Assembly: GCF_000514775.1 (NCBI RefSeq)
Contig: NZ_AZWO01000016.1
Location: 8,079 to 72,078, forward strand
Direction: 5' to 3'
DNA: 64,000 nucleotides
From: Salinispora pacifica CNR114
GTDB lineage: Bacteria; Actinomycetota; Actinomycetes; Mycobacteriales; Micromonosporaceae
In this document: positions 49,687-59,000 of the stretch, piece by piece
How positions within the stretch are numbered: position 1 is the first letter of the stretch
How the letters are laid out: each line of letters begins with the position of its first letter
Translations under genes and position numbers: made by a program
The notes under the pieces: model-generated
Seen by the model: the letters and a program-made list of their open reading frames with translations, nothing else
Databases searched by the model: none
Told to the model about the DNA's origin: nothing

Positions 49687-50822
49687 GAGCGGCTCTTTCG
49701 CGACTCGGTGATCAGTAGCCAGATGAGGTACAACCCGCCGATGGTCCCGGTCGCAGTGCCCACCGGGAGGAGCGCGGGCGCGAAGAGGCGCTGCACGGCC
49801 AGGTCGCTTAGGGCGAGCAGCAGGGCACCCATGACAGCGGAGGACACGAGCCCTGGGGCGGACGAGCGGGTGAGCCCTCGGGCCAGTTGGGGCGCGGCGA
49901 GCGCGATGAACAGGATCGGGCCGGTCACCGCGGTGGCGAACGCGGCCAGGGCGACGCTGATGACGAGCAGGATGGCGCGGGTGCGGGTCACGTTGACGCC
50001 CAGGGCTGTCGCGATGCCGTCACCCATCTCCACCATCGACAGGCGGCGGGAGAGGAAGAGGGCAGGCGGAAGCAGGACAAGGACGGCCAGGCCGATGGCG
50101 CTCGCATGGACCCAGCCGCGATTGCCCAGGCTTCCCACCAGCCACGCCTGCGCCTCCAGCGCCTCTTGCCAGCTGGCCCTGGTGATCAGGTACGAGTTGA
50201 GGGCCAGCAGCAGTGCGCTGACACCGATGCCGACGACCACCAGCCGGAAGCCCTGCAGTCCGCGGCCGAGTAGCAGCAGGGAGATGGCCGCGGCGGTGGC
50301 CAGACCGCCGGCCAGCGCACCGAGCGCGATCTGCGTCATGCTGCCGTGCCATACGACGATGACCAGCAGGGCACCGGTGGCCGAGCCGTTGGTGAAGCCG
50401 ATGATGTCGGGCGTGCCGAGTGAGTTGCCGGTCAAGCTCTGCAGGATTGCGCCGCTCACCGCGAGGGCCGCACCGACACACACGGCGGTAAGCAGCCGGG
50501 GCATGCGCACAGTGTTCACAATGAAGTCGGCGATCCCGGTGTCGTTGCCGGTCAGGGCCTTGACCACCTCTCCGATGGAGAGTTCGAAGTCCCCGGTGGT
50601 CAGGATGGCGCCCATGACGACGACGAGTGCGAGGAGTAGGGCTGCCGTGCCGGCCGCGGCGCGTCCCTGGAACCGCAGGGACAGGCCGCCACCCCGGGTG
50701 CGGACGACCCTTCCGGTGACGATCCGGGGTCGCGACGGGGCTGGGTAGGCCGCGGGTGTCGGGGGCTTCCGGTGCGGGCCCGGGGTGGGAGCGGGGGCGG
50801 CGGTCTCCGGTACGGCCTTCAC
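49683..50822 (-). CDS. FecCD-type siderophore importer permease (second subunit)
   Basis: A 379-residue permease. A basic, Pro-rich cytoplasmic tail of about 60 residues is followed by about ten helices. Family marks are VRMPRLLTAVCVGAALAVSG, AILQSLTGNSLGTPDIIGFT and NGSATGALLVIVV, and the ATPase-docking loop region ALGVNVTRTRAILLVISVAL. GTG 50822 overlaps the stop of the preceding permease (GTGA), and its own stop overlaps the ATPase start. The larger open frame upstream is a shadow. Confidence 0.85.
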   Translation of the reverse strand: MKAVPETAAPAPTPGPHRKPPTPAAYPAPSRPRIVTGRVVRTRGGGLSLRFQGRAAAGTAALLLALVVVMGAILTTGDFELSIGEVVKALTGNDTGIADFIVNTVRMPRLLTAVCVGAALAVSGAILQSLTGNSLGTPDIIGFTNGSATGALLVIVVWHGSMTQIALGALAGGLATAAAISLLLLGRGLQGFRLVVVGIGVSALLLALNSYLITRASWQEALEAQAWLVGSLGNRGWVHASAIGLAVLVLLPPALFLSRRLSMVEMGDGIATALGVNVTRTRAILLVISVALAAFATAVTGPILFIALAAPQLARGLTRSSAPGLVSSAVMGALLLALSDLAVQRLFAPALLPVGTATGTIGGLYLIWLLITESRKSRS

Positions 50823-51886
50823 AGCATGACCAGCTTCCGGCGACGGCACAACGCGATGAACAGCGGGGCGCCGAGGACAGCGGTGACGATGCCGACCTCG
50901 ATCTCGCCGGGGGCGCCGGCGACCCGGCCGAGGACGTCGGCCCCCAGCAGTAGGACGGGCGCGAACAGCATCGAGTAGGCGATCACCAATCGCTGGTCGG
51001 CGCCCACGACGAAGCGGGCGACGTGCGGTACGACCAGACCCACGAAGCCGATCGGGCCCGCCGCGGCGGTCGCCGCGCCGCACAGCAGGATCACGGCAAG
51101 CAGGCCGAGTGCCCGGGAACGGCTGACGTTCACACCCAGTGCACGACCCATCTGGTCACCCATGGCCAGGGCGTTCAGGGCAGGGGCTAGGCCGAGCGCG
51201 AGGAGCATGCCCACCACGACGAACGGCAGAACGATCAGCACGACGTCCATGTTCCGGCCGGCCAGCGCCCCGGCCGTCCAGAACCGGAACTGGTTGAAGG
51301 CAAGCGGGTTCAGCAGTAGCACGGCGTAGTTGAGGGCGAAGAGCACCGCGGTCACCGCGGCTCCGGCAACCACCAGTCGGTCCGGTGTCGCCAGGGAGCG
51401 TCCGAACGAGCCCAGTACGTAGACGAGTACGGACGCCAGCGCCGCGCCGAGGAAGGCGAACCAGACGTAGCCGAGGACGCTGCCGACACCGAGGAAGGCG
51501 ATGGCCACGACGACTCCGCTGGATGCGCCCAGACTCACGCCGAGCAGGCCGGGGTCGGCAAGTGGGTTGCGGGTCAGTGACTGCATCAGCGCGCCGGATA
51601 GCCCGAGGGCCACACCGACGAGAAGCCCGAGGATGGTCCGGGGGATCCGGTAGTCGTGGATGATGATCGCGGCCTCGGAACCGTCAGGGTGCCACAGCAG
51701 GTGCCAGGTGGCGCTGAAGGGGATGCCCCGGGTACCCACCCACACGCTGAGCAGCCCGAGGAAGATGAGCGCGGCGAGGGTGAGAAGAATCCCCGTGCCA
51801 CGGAGCGCGATCACGGACCGGCGGATCCTCGGCGCGACCGGGGCATCGGCCGCGCTCCCGGATTCCGCCCGGGCTTCGACCGACAA
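50819..51886 (-). CDS. FecCD-type siderophore importer permease (first subunit)
   Basis: A permease of about 355 residues and first gene of the importer operon. Family marks: DYRIPRTILGLLVGVALGLSG, ALMQSLTRNPLADPGLLGVS, LGASSGVVVAIAF, the docking loop ALGVNVSRSRALGLLAVILL, and PIGFVGLVVPHVARFVVG. The frame begins at TTG 51907, but GGGGAG at 51898-51893 is correctly spaced for TTG 51886, which I prefer. An IdeR-type box lies about 70 bases upstream. The operon order is permease, permease, ATPase, amidohydrolase. Confidence 0.85.
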   Translation of the reverse strand: MSVEARAESGSAADAPVAPRIRRSVIALRGTGILLTLAALIFLGLLSVWVGTRGIPFSATWHLLWHPDGSEAAIIIHDYRIPRTILGLLVGVALGLSGALMQSLTRNPLADPGLLGVSLGASSGVVVAIAFLGVGSVLGYVWFAFLGAALASVLVYVLGSFGRSLATPDRLVVAGAAVTAVLFALNYAVLLLNPLAFNQFRFWTAGALAGRNMDVVLIVLPFVVVGMLLALGLAPALNALAMGDQMGRALGVNVSRSRALGLLAVILLCGAATAAAGPIGFVGLVVPHVARFVVGADQRLVIAYSMLFAPVLLLGADVLGRVAGAPGEIEVGIVTAVLGAPLFIALCRRRKLVML

Positions 51887-51956
51887 CGACAACTCCCCTG
51901 GCGGCAACGCGTGTTACGACAAGTCAGGGCGCTCGAAGGGAATGAGCCGTCTTGAC

Positions 51957-51975
51957 TTAGGTGAGCCTAACCGAA
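51957..51975 (-). promoter_or_regulatory. IdeR-type iron box of the importer operon
   Basis: TTAGGTGAGCCTAACCGAA matches the iron-box consensus at 16 of 19 positions, about 70 bases before the first permease start. Confidence 0.75.
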
Positions 51976-52052
51976 CGACCGGCGTAAGGTCAATGCGATG
52001 GACCGGCGGCGGGCGCGCGTAGGTACCGGCTGTCTCGGCCGGGCTCACCTGC

Positions 52053-52071
52053 TTAAGGTAGCCTCACCTAA
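52053..52071 (+). promoter_or_regulatory. IdeR-type iron box of the exporter operon
   Basis: TTAAGGTAGCCTCACCTAA matches the consensus at 15 of 19 positions and ends 30 bases before the first exporter gene. With the box at 51957 it occupies the 214-base divergent promoter region. Confidence 0.7.
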
Positions 52072-52100
52072 CTTGTCGCCCACCTTGGCGGAGGTGCCGG

Positions 52101-53813
52101 ATGTCCCTGGGGGGACCGACCGAGGGCGGGCCCACGGGGGCCCGAGTCCTCCGGAACACGATCGGGGGTCAGCGCCGACGCCTTGCCGGCGCCTCGCTCC
52201 TCGGCATGGCACACCAGGCCTGCGAGGCCCTCGTCCCGGTCGTCATCGGCCTGATCATCGACCGGGCTGTGACCACCGGCGACGCCAGCTCGCTCCTGAG
52301 CTGGCTGCTCGTCCTCGCCGGCCTCTTTCTCGTCCTGTCCACAAGCTACCGGACCGCCGCCCTCATCACCGACGGCGCCGGCGAGCACGCGGCGCACCGG
52401 CTGCGCATCGCCATCGGCGCCCGCGTGCTCGACCCCCGCGGTGGGGCGGACGCCGGCAGGCTCCCCGGCGCGCTGACTGCCATAGCCACCGGTGACGCCA
52501 CCCGTGTCGGAGCGGTCGCGGCAGCCGTGCCGTACGCGGTATCAGCACTCACCGGCCTGACCGTCAGCGCGGTCATGCTGCTCCGGGTGTCAGTACCGCT
52601 CGGCCTGCTCGTCTTGCTCGGTGTCCCGCCCCTGCTCTGGCTGGGCCATCGGATCAGCCAGCCCCTCGAACAGCGCAGTGAGATCGAGCAGGAACGCGCG
52701 GCCCACGCCTCTGGCGTCGCCGCAGACCTCGTCGCGGGCCTGCGGGTCCTCAAGGGCATCGGGGCGGAAACGGCCGCCCACTCCCGCTACCGGCGCACCA
52801 GCCAGGACTCCCTGACCGCCGCGTTGCGGGCCGCCCGCAGCCGAGCCTGGCACGATGGTGCGATCCTCGCCCTCACGGGCGTCTTCATCGCGGTCATCGG
52901 GCTGGTGGGAGCGCACCTGGCCATGAGCGGCGCGATCAGCGTGGGCGAACTGGTGGCCGCCGTCGGACTTGCCCAGTACCTGCTCGGCCCCTTCCAACTG
53001 CTCACCTACGTCAACGGCGAGTTCGCCCTGGGCCGCGCCTCCGCCGACCGGATCGCCGACGTGCTCTCCTCGCCACCCGCCGTGCCAACCGGCGAGGCGG
53101 TGCCGACCAGTCCGACCGCTGGGCGGGTCCGGCTGCGCGGACTCGGACACGGCGCCCTGCACAACGTCGACCTGGACATCGCCCCCGGCTCCACCGTCGG
53201 CGTCGTCGCGAAGGATCCAGCAGCGGCGCACGACCTGCTGCTCTGCCTAGGCCGGGAACTCGACCCCGACGAGGGCACCGTCGAACTCGACGGCGTGCGG
53301 CTGACCGAACTGGATCCCGTCAGCGTCCGCCGCGCGATCCTGGTCGCCCACCACGATGCCGACCTGTTCGAGGCCAGCCTCCTCGACAACGTGCGGGCCG
53401 GAACAGATGCCGACGAGGCCGACCTCGCCCCGGCCCTCTCCGCGGCGGCGGCCGACGATGTCGCACGCGCCCTGCCCGAGGGCGCGGCCACCGTCCTCAC
53501 CGAACGCGGCCGCTCCCTCTCCGGCGGCCAGCGCCAGCGCGTGGCGCTGGCCCGGGCTATCGCCGCCGACCCCCCGGTGCTCGTCGTTCACGACCCGACT
53601 GTCGCCGTCGACACCGTCACCGAATCCCGCATCGCGTCCCGCCTGCGCGCAGTGCGGGACGGCCGTACGACGATCCTGGTCACCAGCAGCCCGACACTAC
53701 TCGCGGAGACCGACCGCGTGGTGATGCTCGACGGGGGCATCGTGGCCGCCGAGGGTCACCACGGCGAACTCGTCGCCGGTTGCGAGGCGTACCGCTCGGC
53801 GGTGCTTGGATGA
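52101..53813 (+). CDS. ABC exporter half-transporter with degenerate ATP site (subunit 1)
   Basis: A 570-residue type IV ABC half-transporter: six helices (residues about 20-310) then an ATPase domain. The expected Walker A is replaced by VGVVAKDPAAAHDLLL, with no GKS/T. Walker B is altered to VLVVHDPTVAVD, where DE would be normal. The signature LSGGQRQRVALARAIA is intact. This is the pattern of the degenerate-site partner in heterodimeric exporters. ATG 52101 follows GGAGG, with an iron box upstream. It probably exports the siderophore or imports the ferric form, as the mycobacterial IrtAB pair does (inference). The partner gene follows directly. Confidence 0.85.
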   Translation: MSLGGPTEGGPTGARVLRNTIGGQRRRLAGASLLGMAHQACEALVPVVIGLIIDRAVTTGDASSLLSWLLVLAGLFLVLSTSYRTAALITDGAGEHAAHRLRIAIGARVLDPRGGADAGRLPGALTAIATGDATRVGAVAAAVPYAVSALTGLTVSAVMLLRVSVPLGLLVLLGVPPLLWLGHRISQPLEQRSEIEQERAAHASGVAADLVAGLRVLKGIGAETAAHSRYRRTSQDSLTAALRAARSRAWHDGAILALTGVFIAVIGLVGAHLAMSGAISVGELVAAVGLAQYLLGPFQLLTYVNGEFALGRASADRIADVLSSPPAVPTGEAVPTSPTAGRVRLRGLGHGALHNVDLDIAPGSTVGVVAKDPAAAHDLLLCLGRELDPDEGTVELDGVRLTELDPVSVRRAILVAHHDADLFEASLLDNVRAGTDADEADLAPALSAAAADDVARALPEGAATVLTERGRSLSGGQRQRVALARAIAADPPVLVVHDPTVAVDTVTESRIASRLRAVRDGRTTILVTSSPTLLAETDRVVMLDGGIVAAEGHHGELVAGCEAYRSAVLG

Positions 53814-53872
53814 CGGATACGAATGGTCAACCGGTGGGCGACGGCCCGACGCGAACGAAGGACCCGAGATGA
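53810..53872 (+). CDS. 20-residue relay ORF between the two exporter genes
   Basis: ATG 53810 overlaps the stop of subunit 1 (ATGA). The frame reads MTDTNGQPVGDGPTRTKDPR and its TGA at 53870-53872 overlaps ATG 53869 of subunit 2 (ATGA). It thus bridges the two genes by two four-base overlaps. It is probably a translational coupling device and not a functional peptide. No domain recognised. Confidence 0.4.
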   Translation: MTDTNGQPVGDGPTRTKDPR

Positions 53873-55701
53873 GCGGACCCGCTGCGGGCAGAACCAGCGA
53901 ACGCGATACCAGCCGCGAACTGCTGCCCACCGCGACTGGCGCCCAGACGCTCGCCGCCCTCGGCGCGCCGCTGCGGAGGCACCGGCTCCTCGCCGCTCTC
54001 GCGATCGGCGTACTGGTCACCGGGACCGGCATCGGTCTGCTGACCGCCCCGCTGCTCGGACGCCTCGTCGATCTGGTCGTCGCCCAACGCGGCACGAGCG
54101 CACTGACCGTACCGATGGTGCTGCTTGTGGCGGTCGCCGTTGCCCGGGGCGTGGCCGCCGGGATCGGCCGCTCCCTTGTGGCCCGCCTTGGCGAGATCGT
54201 CCTCGCGGACCTGCGCGAGCGGTTCGTCGGCCGGGCACTGCGCCTGCCCCTCGACCGGGTCGAGCGGGCCGGATCGGGCGACCTGACCTCCCGGGTGACC
54301 GGTGACGTCATGATGATCACAAAGGCGGTGCGGGTGGCCCTGCCCGAATTCGCCGCCGCTCTGCTGACCATCGTGCTGACACTGGCCGGCCTCGCGGTGC
54401 TGGACTGGCGCTTCCTGGTCGCCGTACTGCTGGCGGTGCCGGTGCACATCCTGACGGTCCGTTGGTACATCCCGCGTGCCGCCTCTGTGTACGCCCGGCA
54501 CCGGGTCGCGGGCGGCGCCCTCCAGCACCAACTCCTCGACAGCATCGGCGGCGTCCGCACCGTACGTGCGTTCCGGCTGACCGGGGCGCACGCGCAGTCG
54601 TTGGAGCGGCGGTCCCGGGAGGCCGTCGACCTCGCGCTGCGTGGGATACGGTTGGTCGCCGGCTTCTTCTCCCGGCTCAACGCAGGCGAGTTCGTCGGCT
54701 TGGCGGCGGTCCTTGTGACGGGTTTCCTGCTGGTGGACGCCGGCTCGGTGAGCATCGGCACGGCGACCGCGGCGGCATTGTACTTCCACGGCCTCTTCAA
54801 CCCCATCAATGCCGCTCTCTTTCTCATCGACGACGTCCAGTCAGCGGGCGCCAGCCTGGCCCGCATCGTGGGTGTGTCGAATCTGCCGGCAGAGCCCGGG
54901 TCCACCTCAGGAAGCGGGCCGGCGCCGGCGGACAGCTCGGTCAAGATCTCCGCACTCCGGCACGCGTACGTCGACGGTCACCCAGTCCTCAGCGATGTGG
55001 ACCTGGAGGTCCGCAGCGGCGAACGGGTGGCGCTGGTCGGCGCGAGCGGGGCTGGGAAGACCACCCTCGCGAAGCTGCTCGCGGGCATCCACGAGCCGGC
55101 GGGCGGTTCGATCGTCATCGGCGGGATCGACACCAGGGACCTCGGCCCGACCGGGGTCCGGCGCGCCGTGACACTGGTCAGTCAGGAGGTGCACGTCTTC
55201 GCGGGCCCACTGGCCGAGGACCTGCGGCTGGCCCGGCCCCAGGCCACGGATGAGGAACTGCGGGCCGCACTGACCCGCGTGGACGCCCTCGACTGGGTCG
55301 AGGCACTTCCCGAAGGTCTCGCCACCGTCGTCGGTGAGGGCGGCCACCGCCTCACGGTCACCCAGGCCCAGCATCTGGCCCTGGCGCGGCTGGTCCTGGC
55401 GGATCCGACAATCGCCATCCTCGACGAGGCGACGGCCGATGCCGGCAGCGCCGGGGCCCGTGTCCTGGAGTCGGCGGCGGTTCGCGCCCTGGAGGGTCGG
55501 ACGGGCCTGATAGTGGCACACCGACTCCCCCAGGCCGCCACCGCTGACCGCGTCGTCGTACTCGACAGCGGTCGGGTCGTGGAGACCGGCACGCACGACG
55601 AACTTGTCGCGGCGGACGGCCGCTATGCGGCCCTCTGGGCTGCCTGGTCCGACAGCCGCCGAGATCAGCCGCTGCCCACGCAGCGCGAGGCGGCGGACTA
55701 G
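53869..55701 (+). CDS. ABC exporter half-transporter with degenerate signature (subunit 2)
   Basis: A 610-residue half-transporter: six helices (about 40-325), then the ATPase domain. Walker A is normal (RVALVGASGAGKTTLAKLL), Walker B is normal (IAILDEATADAGSAG) and the switch His is in LIVAHRLPQA. The signature, by contrast, is LTVTQAQHLALARLVL instead of LSGGQ. This complements subunit 1, so the heterodimer has one good ATP site made of this Walker pair and the partner's LSGGQ. ATG 53869 follows AAGGA; the TTG 53806 in frame is less likely. Convergent with the MbtH gene. Confidence 0.85.
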   Translation: MSGPAAGRTSERDTSRELLPTATGAQTLAALGAPLRRHRLLAALAIGVLVTGTGIGLLTAPLLGRLVDLVVAQRGTSALTVPMVLLVAVAVARGVAAGIGRSLVARLGEIVLADLRERFVGRALRLPLDRVERAGSGDLTSRVTGDVMMITKAVRVALPEFAAALLTIVLTLAGLAVLDWRFLVAVLLAVPVHILTVRWYIPRAASVYARHRVAGGALQHQLLDSIGGVRTVRAFRLTGAHAQSLERRSREAVDLALRGIRLVAGFFSRLNAGEFVGLAAVLVTGFLLVDAGSVSIGTATAAALYFHGLFNPINAALFLIDDVQSAGASLARIVGVSNLPAEPGSTSGSGPAPADSSVKISALRHAYVDGHPVLSDVDLEVRSGERVALVGASGAGKTTLAKLLAGIHEPAGGSIVIGGIDTRDLGPTGVRRAVTLVSQEVHVFAGPLAEDLRLARPQATDEELRAALTRVDALDWVEALPEGLATVVGEGGHRLTVTQAQHLALARLVLADPTIAILDEATADAGSAGARVLESAAVRALEGRTGLIVAHRLPQAATADRVVVLDSGRVVETGTHDELVAADGRYAALWAAWSDSRRDQPLPTQREAAD

Positions 55702-55845
55702 GTCCTGACCGAACGGTCGTTCTGCCCACCACCGGCTCGCCGGCTCGTCACGTGAGATCTGTCCCACCCGGTCTGCCAGGACCGCCATTCAGCGGCGGTC
55801 CGCCCGTGAGCCAGACCCGGCGGAGAACATCTCACCTTCTGACTG

Positions 55846-56055
55846 TCAGCCCTGCTGGGCAATCAGGCTCGCTGGGCGCAGGTCGGTCCAGTTGGACTCG
55901 ACATAGGCGAGGCAGGCCGCACGGGTGTCCTCACCGAAGGCGGTCCGCCACCCGGCGGGGACCTCGGCGAAGGACGGCCACAGCGAGTGCTGGTTCTCTT
56001 CGTTGACCAGGACCAGGAAGCGGCCCTGCGGGTCCTCGAACGGGTTGGTGCTCAT
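55846..56055 (-). CDS. MbtH-family NRPS accessory protein
   Basis: A 69-residue MbtH-like protein that binds and activates adenylation domains. The family signature is complete: [34 protein letters not shown] and [14 protein letters not shown], with the conserved Trp residues. ATG 56055 overlaps the NRPS stop (ATGA), so the two are co-translated. It is the last gene of the biosynthetic operon in this window. Confidence 0.95.
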   Translation of the reverse strand: MSTNPFEDPQGRFLVLVNEENQHSLWPSFAEVPAGWRTAFGEDTRAACLAYVESNWTDLRPASLIAQQG

Positions 56056-59000
56056 ACGTCGTCACTCCTCGTGGACTCTGCGATGAACAGCTCGGAGAGC
56101 GGCTGCTCGGGGTCGGCCGCGGCGGTGCGCAGCAGTGTCTGAAGCTCGTCGGCAAGCTGCCGGGCCTTGGCCGGGCCGAGCAGGCTGTGGGCGTAGCTGA
56201 GTTCACAGTGCACGGGGCCGTCGCCCGGCGGCTCGTAGAAGCTGAGGGTCAGCTCCGTCCGCGCCGTGCCGGTTGGTACGGCATGGAAGGATCCCATGCC
56301 GCCCTCCAGCTGCCCGAGGTCCGCCTGCTCGTGGTGGATCACCATGACCTGCGGGCCCTGCGGTGGCAGACCGGTGGCCCGGACGACCGCATCGAACGGC
56401 ACGTCCTGCCGTTCCAGCGCGTTGAGCGTGGTCTCCCGCACCCGGGTCAGCAGCTCGGTGAAGGCCGGGTCGCCGGCCGTGTCGGTCCGAAGCACCACGG
56501 TGTTGAGGAAGCAGCCGACCAGATCGGCCAGCTGGTCATCGCCACGGCCGGCGACCATCGTACCGATGGGCAGATCGGTGCCCGCACCATGGCCGGTGAG
56601 CAGGGCCGCCAGGGCCGAGTGCAGCACCATGAACATGCTGGTGCCGGTTGCCCGGGCCAGCTCGTCCACGGCCGCGTGCAGGTGCTCGTCCAGGACGAAG
56701 CCCACGTAGTCACCGCCCTCGGCGGACAGGCGCGGGCCGTCCGTCGGAAGCGCCAGTTCCGGCGGGGCGTCGTGGAGCGTCCGCCGCCAGTACGCGAGCT
56801 GCTGCCCGCCCCGGCTGTCGGGGTCGGCGAGGTCGCCCAGCACCTCATGCGCCCAGCGGGTGTAGTCCCGGTACGTCACCGGCAACGGCTCCCACTCGGG
56901 TGCCCGGCCCATCGCGCGGGCCGCGTACGCCGTGGTGAGGTCGCGGAACAGCGGTACCACCGACCATTCGTCCACCGCGAGGTAGTGCATGGTCAGCAGG
57001 AGCGCCTGGGCGCCAGCCGGGTCCGTCAGCAGGCAGGCCCGCAGCGGGGCATCGTGCTCCAGGTCCGGGTTCGCCGCGGCGAGTTCCGCGAGTCGGGCGT
57101 CCAGGTCGGCGCACCGGTCGACGGCGAGGGCTGTGCCTTCGACCGGCAGCTGGAGCAACCCGCCGTCGTGCTCGGTGAAGGCCGTGCGCAGCGGCTCGTG
57201 CCGGGCGACCAGGTCGGCGAGGGCCGTGGCCAGGACCTCGGCGTCCACGCCGCCCTCAGAGGAGCGCAGGACCAGGGCACTGTCGAAGCCGGGGGCGCGG
57301 CGGTGCGACTCCCACTGCCAGCGCTGGACCGGTGCGGCCGGCAGGAGGCCGCCGCCCGCGTCCTCGGTCGGCTGCAGTGCCGGACGCGCGGCTGCCGCGC
57401 CTTCCAACTTGCCGGCCAGACCGGCCACCGTCAGCGCGTCGAAGACGTCGCGGATGCTCAGCTCCACGCCGCACTCGGCGCGGATGCGGCCCAGGAGCCG
57501 CATCGAGGCCATGGAGTGGCCGCCCAGCGCGAAGAAGTTGTCGTGGATGCCGACGTTGTCCAGTCTGAGGATGTCGCAGAACAGGGCCGCCAGGCGGGCC
57601 TGCGTCTCGGTGGCCGGACGGGCGTCGCCGGTCATCGTGGACCAGTCGGGCATGGGCAGCGCCTTGCGGTCCAGCTTGCCGTTGGGCGTGAGCGGCAGCG
57701 GGCCGTCCAGCGCCACGACGAGCGTCGGGACCATGTACTCGGGCACCAGCCCGGCCACGTGGGCGCGCAGCTCCTGTGGGTCCGGTTCCCCCGACCCCGG
57801 TACCGCGTATCCGATCAGGCGCACGATGTCGCCGTCCCGGTCCGGCAGTACGGCGGCCTGGGCGACCGACGGGTGCGAGGCGAGCGCGGCCTCGATCTCG
57901 CCGAGCTCGATGCGGAAGCCGCGCACCTTCACCTGCGTGTCGACCCGGCCGAGGAAGTCGAGGTTGCCGTCGGCGCGCCAGCGGGCGCGGTCGCCGGTGC
58001 GGTACATGCGGCGTCCGGCGGCGCCGAAGGGGTCCGCGACGAAGCGCTCCGAGGTGAGCCCCGCCCTGCCGAGGTAGCCGAGCGCCAGGCCGCGGCCGGC
58101 GACGTACAGCTCGCCCACGACGCCCGGCGGGACCGGACGCAGCTGGTCGTCCAGGACGTAGCAGCGGGTGTTGGGGTCGGGCCGGCCGATGGGAACCCGG
58201 CCGCCCGGTCGGCCGCCGTACTCGCGCGCAGCCCACAGGGTGGAGTTGACCGTCGCCTCGGTGAGCCCGTACGCGCAGATCAGGTTGGCCGTGGCGCCGA
58301 AGCGTTCGAAGAGGTCCGGCGGCACCGTCTCGGTGCCGACGAGGACCGTGGAGCCCTCGGGCAACTCGCAGCCCGGCGGCAGCGCCGACACCAGCGACGG
58401 CGGCAGGATCATGTGGGTGATCCGCTGATCGGTGAGGAAGTCGGTGAGCGCGGGGCCGGCGACCCGCGCCTCGTCGGTGATGAGGACGAGTCGTCCGCCG
58501 TGGCACAGGGCCATCGCCAGCTCGAAGACGAAGACGTCGAAGCCGATCGAGGCGAACTGCAGGACCCGGCTGTCCGGCTCCAGACCCATCCGATCAACGG
58601 CGGTGGCCACCAGACTGGCGATGCCTTCGTGCGGGACGACGACGCCCTTGGGCCGGCCGGTGGAACCGGAGGTGTAGATGACGTACGCGGCCTGGTCCAG
58701 GCCTACCCGCACGCCCTCGATGGCGGCTTCGGACAGCGCCTCCAACTCGGTGGCGGTCTGCGGCGCGTCGAGCAGCACCAGCGGTACGTCCGCCACCGGG
58801 GGGATCTTCCCGGCCACCGGTTCGGTGCCGACGACCAGCGCCGCCCCCGAGTCCTCGATCATGTGGGCGAGGCGGTCAGCGGGCTGGGCCAGGTCGAGCG
58901 GCAAGAACGCGGCGCCCAGCTTGAGCACGGCCAGCACCGTGGCGATCATGTCGGCCGAGCGGGGCACGGCCACGCCGACCACGCTCTCGGCGCCCACACC

